From contig CBDUUV010000004.1 in the NCBI GenBank assembly GCA_965370495.1, forward strand, positions 1-47,793: 47,793 nt of DNA, in the 5' to 3' direction. Source of the stretch: Krumholzibacterium sp965370495 (lineage in GTDB: Bacteria; Krumholzibacteriota; Krumholzibacteriia; Krumholzibacteriales; Krumholzibacteriaceae). A program made the translations under genes and the position numbers. Positions 43,851 to 47,793 of this stretch are shown one piece after another; position 1 is the first letter of the stretch; each line of letters opens with the position of its first letter. The notes under the pieces are model-generated. The model ran no database searches, was not told the origin of the DNA, and worked only from the letters and a program-made list of their open reading frames with translations.

Positions 43851-44714
43851 TTATTCCTGCACGTAGCCCTTGAGGTACATACTTCGAGTGCTGTGACGTA
43901 ATCTTGTAATCGATTTCTCCTTGATCTGGCGAATTCTTTCACGGGTTAGATTCATTTTTTTACCAATTTCTTCAAGTGTCAGGGGTTCCTCACCCTCCAG
44001 GCCGAAATAGAGACTCAGGATCATTCTTTCACGGTCTGTCAGAGTACCCAGCGCCTTCTGCATATCGTTACTGAGAGCATTGACATATGTCATCTCATCC
44101 GGAGAATCCTGGGAATCATCAGCAAGATAATCTACGAGTGAATTCTCCTCCTGGTCATTATTGAACGAAGCATCCAGGGAAAGATGGCTGTTGGCAATCT
44201 TCATTGTGTCCCTGACTTCTTCATTGGAGAGATTCAGCTTTTTAGCAATTTCCTCTACCTCAGGTGTCCTTCCGAGCTCCTGATCGAGCTGCCTGGAAAC
44301 CTTTCCTATCCTGTACAGTGTACCAGCCCTGTTCAGAGGAAGACGTACTATCCGCGACTGTTCAGCCAGAGCCTGAAGCATTGCCTGTCTAATCCACCAG
44401 ACCGCGTACGATATGAACTTGAAACCACGCTTCTCATCAAATCTCTTGGCTGCCTTGATAAGCCCCATGTTTCCTTCATTAATGAGATCCGCCAGGGAAA
44501 GTCCCTGATTGACATACTGCTTCGCGATGGATACTACAAACCTGAGATTAGCCTTTACCAGACCGTGCAGTGCGGTTTCCTCACCGTCCCTGATCCTGCA
44601 GGCCAGATCACGTTCCTGCTCTCTTGTAAGCAAAGCCGTATTATTGATCTCTTTCAGGTACAGGTCTAGACTCTTCTCTCCCATGTAGTCGCTATCTCTT
44701 CCTTCCGGATACAT
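43851..44714 (-). CDS. rpoD: Primary-type sigma-70 factor (short RpoD)
   Basis: A 287-residue sigma factor that directs RNA polymerase to -10/-35 promoters. It has region 1.2 (SLDLYLKEINNTALLTREQE), regions 2.1-2.4 (NLRFVVSIAKQYVNQGLSL, NEGNMGLIKAAKRFDEKRG, SYAVWWIRQAMLQALAEQ), region 3 (GRTPEVEEIAKKLNLS) and region 4 (TLEEIGKKMNLTRERIRQIK). Region 1.1 and the long non-conserved region are missing, as in Bacteroidetes primary sigma factors. The ATG at 44714 is chosen because AGGAG lies 9 nt upstream; an ATG at 44723 overlaps that site. A strong promoter and long leader suggest it is the main sigma gene, though a second paralogue elsewhere cannot be excluded. Confidence 0.93.
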   Translation of the reverse strand: MYPEGRDSDYMGEKSLDLYLKEINNTALLTREQERDLACRIRDGEETALHGLVKANLRFVVSIAKQYVNQGLSLADLINEGNMGLIKAAKRFDEKRGFKFISYAVWWIRQAMLQALAEQSRIVRLPLNRAGTLYRIGKVSRQLDQELGRTPEVEEIAKKLNLSNEEVRDTMKIANSHLSLDASFNNDQEENSLVDYLADDSQDSPDEMTYVNALSNDMQKALGTLTDRERMILSLYFGLEGEEPLTLEEIGKKMNLTRERIRQIKEKSITRLRHSTRSMYLKGYVQE

Positions 44715-44995
44715 ATTACACATCTCCTGTATACTCGGGCAAACTCACTTAAGAATTATGCAAAGGCGGCTGCCGCCCTGCGGGATCATTCCGACCGTTC
44801 TCACCCCTTACCGTTAAACCGCCCTTCCCTGCTGGCCGACTGCGCGTCCGGAGACAGTTGTTCCGAGACTCTCCAGTTATACACACAAACCGGCACTTTG
44901 ATTGTTTTTTCATCAGGTGGGGTTCAACAGAAGCTGCGGTCGACGAACGGCATCCTTCCTATCCAGACTTCTACTTTCTCCTGACACCAAATCCA
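44715..44995 (-). promoter_or_regulatory. Long structured leader of rpoD or separate small RNA
   Basis: These 281 bases lie between the promoter's likely start site (near 44995) and the sigma ATG and have no coding frame. A long bulged hairpin pairs 44980-44985 with 44912-44917 and 44968-44975 with 44926-44933. A second one pairs CTGGAGA (44870-44876) with TCTCCGG (44848-44854). A GGCGG/CCGCC hairpin lies near 44770. It could regulate rpoD, or be an independent RNA ending at that last hairpin. I could not match it to a known family. Confidence 0.4.
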
Positions 44996-45001
44996 ATGCA
45001 G

Positions 45002-45030
45002 ATTTTACACTATTAACAGATCCTTGTCAA
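45002..45030 (-). promoter_or_regulatory. Near-consensus sigma-70 promoter upstream of rpoD
   Basis: TTGACA (45025-45030) and TAAAAT (45002-45007) have an ideal 17-bp spacer. This is among the best promoters in the window and suggests housekeeping, possibly self-recognised, transcription. Confidence 0.75.
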
Positions 45031-45252
45031 GCATATATTTTGCTCTTAATTTACCTGATATATATGTAAATCAGCCAAATCAGCCGGATAACAGAACTAT
45101 TTCTTTGAAATACGAGTTATTTCTTTCTTTCCCTCATTATTTCTCTATATTAACAAATCGGTTTTTAGATGCGGGAAAAATTCCGGTATTCCATTCACTC
45201 TGTACTTAAACCCGGCAAACAAAAGATATATCAGGAAAAAAAATTCCCCCTC
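45031..45252. other. AT-rich noncoding stretch with inverted repeat
   Basis: No gene is supported here. Directly upstream of the rpoD promoter is the inverted repeat ATTTAC-N11-GTAAAT (45049-45071), placed about 55 to 75 bases before the transcription start and so a possible operator or AT-rich activating element. No clear terminator was found for the coiled-coil gene ending at 45253. Confidence 0.4.
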
Positions 45253-45597
45253 TTATTTTTCTTCCCCTTTTTCTCTATTATGGCCGGTGCCTCCATCCAT
45301 CTTTATCGTTTCTATTTCATCTTCCTTTAGCTTTAACTGCTGTTCCAACTCCCTGATTTCTTCTACGAACCTCTTGATGATCTCGTCCTCAACTGTTTTG
45401 TTACCCTTGTGATTTTTCTCCGTGATCAGGTCGAACAGCCTTCCGCCAAGTTCGGAAAGGTGTTTCTCTATCGTTCTGTTGATACCGGCCATTTCTATCT
45501 TCTTCTTACCTATCCTCGCCAGTTCGTCGGTCTTGTCGTATGCTACTCCATACCATTCCGCCATGCTCTTCTTAACCCTGTCCCATAAAGGTTCCAT
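45253..45597 (-). CDS. Small charged coiled-coil protein, unknown
   Basis: A 114-residue soluble protein read from the ATG at 45597 (GGGAG 7 nt upstream); a longer frame would run through the promoter region of lpxH. It begins MEPLWDRVKKSMAEWYGVAY and has two helical parts with heptad character, NRTIEKHLSELGGRLFDLI and VEEIRELEQQLKLKEDEIET, then a charged tail. No signal peptide or membrane helix is seen. It resembles the small helical proteins often found beside envelope genes, but I do not recognise a family. It is divergent from lpxH with 113 bases between them. Confidence 0.6.
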   Translation of the reverse strand: MEPLWDRVKKSMAEWYGVAYDKTDELARIGKKKIEMAGINRTIEKHLSELGGRLFDLITEKNHKGNKTVEDEIIKRFVEEIRELEQQLKLKEDEIETIKMDGGTGHNREKGEEK

Positions 45598-45698
45598 AAT
45601 ATAACTCCCTGGATAATGCGCCGGGAAACAATCCGATTTCCCTTGAAGTTTCTCTTCCTCTCTGACATATATCGTTCGATCGGTAAAAAAAACTGAAT

Positions 45699-45702
45699 GG
45701 AG
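45699..45702 (+). promoter_or_regulatory. Ribosome binding site of the lpxH TTG start
   Basis: GGAG lies 8 nt before the TTG at 45711. No in-frame ATG lies near the beginning of the conserved SDTHF motif, which supports the TTG start. Confidence 0.55.
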
Positions 45703-45710
45703 AACAGCCG

Positions 45711-46454
45711 TTGAACGATACAGTCTTTTTCGTTTCAGACACACATTTTAAATACCACAGCGACGGTAAAGAAGAAAGCAAAAAACGAAAACTCTTTCTC
45801 GAATTCCTTGAAAGTTGCGGCGAAGCATCGCGACTGTACCTTCTGGGAGATATCTTCGATTTCTGGTTCGAGTACAAAAGTGTAATACCCAGGTTCTACA
45901 ACGATATTCTGTCGGGCCTGAAAAGCCTGGCCGACACGGGGACTGATATTTACATCATCGGCGGAAATCATGATCACTGGTTCGGCAGTTTTCTTCCCGA
46001 CATGATCGGGATCACAATACTTCCACCGGAAGCGACCCACGAACTTCAGGGCCACACAGTTACAATGACTCACGGCGACACACTCATGCCACGAGACTAC
46101 GGGTACAAGGTTCTCAAGGCGTTTATTGGAAACCGGTTTGTCGTCTCCCTTGCAAGACTTGTACATCCGGACCTCATGTATACTTTTGCGCGCCGGTTCT
46201 CAAAAACAAGCAAATCCATAACAAACCGAAAAACGCGGCGATATGCCGAAACCGTCGCTTCAATAGCGGAAAGATCGTTTTTCAATAACGGTAATGACGT
46301 ATTCGTGATGGGGCATATCCACCTGCCTGTGATACAGCGCTTCCCGGGCAAAATGTTTGTCATACTGGGAGACTGGGTAGACCATTTTACATATCTGAAG
46401 CTTGAAAACGGAGAATTCTCACTCGAAGCTTTCAAAGCGACGGGAAAACATTGA
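45711..46454 (+). CDS. lpxH: UDP-2,3-diacylglucosamine pyrophosphatase (LpxH type)
   Basis: Membrane-associated metallophosphoesterase that cuts UDP-2,3-diacylglucosamine to lipid X and UMP, the fourth step of lipid A synthesis. The 247 residues have the full metal set: Asp10 and His12 (VSDTHF), Asp47 (LLGDIFDFW), Asn86 and His87 (GGNHDHW), His121 (THGDTLMPRDYG), and His202 and His204 (MGHIHLPV). The exact substrate is an inference from family resemblance. It is the only plus-strand gene here and overlaps the oppositely oriented porV-like gene by 23 bases at the 3' end. The start is TTG. Confidence 0.85.
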   Translation: MNDTVFFVSDTHFKYHSDGKEESKKRKLFLEFLESCGEASRLYLLGDIFDFWFEYKSVIPRFYNDILSGLKSLADTGTDIYIIGGNHDHWFGSFLPDMIGITILPPEATHELQGHTVTMTHGDTLMPRDYGYKVLKAFIGNRFVVSLARLVHPDLMYTFARRFSKTSKSITNRKTRRYAETVASIAERSFFNNGNDVFVMGHIHLPVIQRFPGKMFVILGDWVDHFTYLKLENGEFSLEAFKATGKH

Positions 46455-47352
46455 TCGAAATCCGGTGAACATCTCCAAGCTCGTCGGCAATGGCAGCATA
46501 GGAGTAATCAAACCTGAGGTTCTTATAAAACAAGCCACACCCCATGGAAGCTCCCTGTACATAATATCCTTTCTTGTACCCGAGGCGCACGGCAAGAACG
46601 TTATGATACATATATTCGAGCCCCATGTGAAATTTTGATTCACTGTCATTGGGAAATACCGCATCTGCCGCAAGTATGAGGCTCCCCTTCATCCATTCTT
46701 TCTCACTTCTGTGCGCCGCACCGAACCTCATCTGGAATGGCGGATAGAACTTCTCCTCGACAAACTTCGCCTGGGGGCCAAGATTCAGCATCGAAACAGC
46801 CAGGGTAAGCCCTTCGATCCTGCTCTTGTGAGTCAGGCCAAGATCGACAGCGTAACCGGTCGCCGATTCAAAATCTATTTTCTCATATATAAGCTTGACC
46901 GCTGCGCCTGCAGAAATATTCGGCAGTATATCTCTGGCATACCCTACCGACAGAGCCAGGTCGTAGGGAGCAAAAGTCCCGTCAGGAGTAAGTGAAGGGT
47001 TCACCCCGTACCTGTCGATCTCCCCGTAATAGACCCCGGTAAAACCAAGCCCGAAAGCACCACCCAACGCTTCGGTTACAACAGAAACCTGTTCAAACCG
47101 TATATCCATCAACCACTCGGAATGAGTGACATTCAGCTGCACTCCTTCCACCGCGGACATTCCTGCCGGGTTCCAGTATATGCTTGTCGCGTCATCAGCA
47201 ACAGCTGTGTAAGCCTCTCCCATACCGCTCGCACGGGCTCCGTTGCCAAGCCTGAGAAAGATAAAACCACTCGTCCCGGGTTCACCGGCCACGGCCTCCA
47301 TACCCGAGACGGAAAGCAGCAACAGCGTTATGAGAATGATTCGGCGAAGCAT
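46432..47352 (-). CDS. PorV/UPF0164-like outer-membrane protein
   Basis: A 306-residue barrel protein of the PorV family. A signal sequence (IILITLLLLSVSGMEAVAG) precedes the clear motif GNGARASGMGEAYTAVADDA, then TSIYWNPAGM. Ends with LGDVHRISINVFPSL. PorV is the outer-membrane carrier subunit of type IX secretion, so this is the likeliest partner for the sorting-domain proteins of this window. The ATG at 47352 is preferred because GGAGGG lies 4 nt before it; a TTG at 47364 would bury that site. It shares the window with a second paralogue at 6226-7182. It follows the end of a sorting-domain protein gene. Confidence 0.82.
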   Translation of the reverse strand: MLRRIILITLLLLSVSGMEAVAGEPGTSGFIFLRLGNGARASGMGEAYTAVADDATSIYWNPAGMSAVEGVQLNVTHSEWLMDIRFEQVSVVTEALGGAFGLGFTGVYYGEIDRYGVNPSLTPDGTFAPYDLALSVGYARDILPNISAGAAVKLIYEKIDFESATGYAVDLGLTHKSRIEGLTLAVSMLNLGPQAKFVEEKFYPPFQMRFGAAHRSEKEWMKGSLILAADAVFPNDSESKFHMGLEYMYHNVLAVRLGYKKGYYVQGASMGCGLFYKNLRFDYSYAAIADELGDVHRISINVFPSL

Positions 47353-47432
47353 CTTACCCTCCAATCAAATCTAACAAGATATAGATCATTTTAATCTATT
47401 TGGTACCTATCGTCAACTTCGTTATCCCGCAG

Positions 47433-47454
47433 AGGCGGGAAAATTGACCCGCCT
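47433..47454 (-). terminator. Possible terminator after the right-edge gene
   Basis: AGGCGGG and CCCGCCT form a 7-bp stem, 67 nt after the stop at 47521. No T tract follows, so it may only be a stabilising hairpin. Confidence 0.35.
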
Positions 47455-47520
47455 GCCTGATTCTTCAGACACTCCCCGATGCTGCGCGCGCGCGCATACA
47501 GCAAAAACCATCGCGCGGTA

Positions 47521-47793
47521 TCATCTGATGACTGCGAATTTTCTTGCTCCACTCCATTTTCTACCCTCTCCCGACACCTCCATATGACAGATATAGATTC
47601 CGCTCGATACCCCATGAACAGGTATTGTCAACTCGAAGGGCACGCTTCCCTCTGGCCAGTCATGACTTGTCCTTGAAATAATGACCTCTTCACCCTCGAG
47701 ATTCAGCACCCTGATCGTAACATCCGCTCTTCCCGAGATCTCGACCCGGACGGTAATAACATCCGTGGTGACGGGATTCGGGTAGCATATAAA
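47521..47793 (-). CDS. C-terminal sorting domain of a secreted protein (5' end outside window)
   Basis: The last 90 codons of a protein entering from the right edge. They contain CYPNPVTTDVITVRVE, then IRVLNLEGEEVI, then HGVSSGIYICHME and the end RKFAVIR. This is the standard architecture of a FlgD-like/type IX type A sorting domain, shared with three other genes of the window. Nothing can be said about the main part. Its neighbour downstream is the PorV-like protein, a plausible partner in export. Confidence 0.8.
   Translation of the reverse strand, partial: FICYPNPVTTDVITVRVEISGRADVTIRVLNLEGEEVIISRTSHDWPEGSVPFELTIPVHGVSSGIYICHMEVSGEGRKWSGARKFAVIR

Noticed and set aside
44740..44995. 6S RNA, tmRNA or RNase P RNA in the rpoD leader
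   Set aside because: Size and position allow 6S RNA, but I could not recognise its consensus bubble, and the conserved tmRNA and RNase P elements are missing; left as an unassigned structured leader.
45024..45209. Small plus-strand frame in the gap upstream of rpoD
   Set aside because: It lies in AT-rich noncoding sequence, overlaps the rpoD promoter, has no ribosome site and no family-like composition.
47484..47493. Alternating GC run (possible Z-DNA or a fragile site)
   Set aside because: Only 10 bp, common by chance at this composition, and no associated feature.
1..47793. tRNA genes, CRISPR arrays, transposons or prophage genes
   Set aside because: No tRNA T-loop signature in the gaps, no regularly spaced repeats, and no transposase or phage motif was seen.

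Overview
The window comes from a Gram-negative (didermic) bacterium of moderate GC content. The signs of an outer membrane are an LpxH-type lipid A enzyme, many lipoproteins, beta-barrel outer-membrane proteins and two PorV/UPF0164-like proteins. Four secreted proteins end in a C-terminal sorting-type (FlgD-like / type IX secretion type A) domain, and the sigma factor is short, like those of the Bacteroidetes side of bacteria. Together these point to an uncultured FCB-group or related lineage (Krumholzibacteriota, Eisenbacteria and similar are plausible). The lineage is an inference; no rRNA gene is present. Almost every gene is on the minus strand; only lpxH is on the plus strand. I see no tRNA, rRNA, CRISPR array, transposase or prophage gene.

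Layout in the direction of transcription (right to left). At 47793-45253 lie the end of a sorting-domain protein, a porV-like gene, lpxH (opposite strand, tail-to-tail overlap with porV) and a small coiled-coil protein. At 45030-43851 is the primary sigma factor gene behind a near-consensus promoter and a leader of about 280 nt. At 43734-38860 is a cell-envelope and translation block: M23 peptidase, AmiC-type amidase, YbbR protein, a membrane-anchored substrate-binding-like protein with a 12-G tract, VanZ-like protein, then hisS and aspS, which overlap by one base. At 35626-34599 are two small lipoproteins, one with LysM-like repeats.

At 34513-23607 is a tightly packed housekeeping operon: phoH, a PgpH-type HD phosphodiesterase, ybeY, a CorC/HlyC protein, a DUF502 protein, mgtE, recO, glyQ and glyS. 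At 23481-14223 is a secretion block. A 1036-residue sorting-domain protein is preceded by a long leader with a six-codon mini-ORF and mutually exclusive hairpins. It is followed by two related large lipoproteins and another sorting-domain protein. At 14118-11340 are a DUF4438-like protein and a subtilisin-like protease with a sorting domain, whose best start is an unusual CTG.

At 11310-1846 is a long apparent operon: pyruvate phosphate dikinase, a CDP-alcohol phosphatidyltransferase, a DUF4388 protein, a PorV-like protein, a beta-barrel protein, a beta-barrel protein with an N-terminal AMPK/CBM48-like glycogen-binding domain, and two lipoproteins that are little more than the same domain. This last set is the best candidate here for an undescribed surface system. 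The window ends inside another secreted, Ig-domain protein (1435-1).
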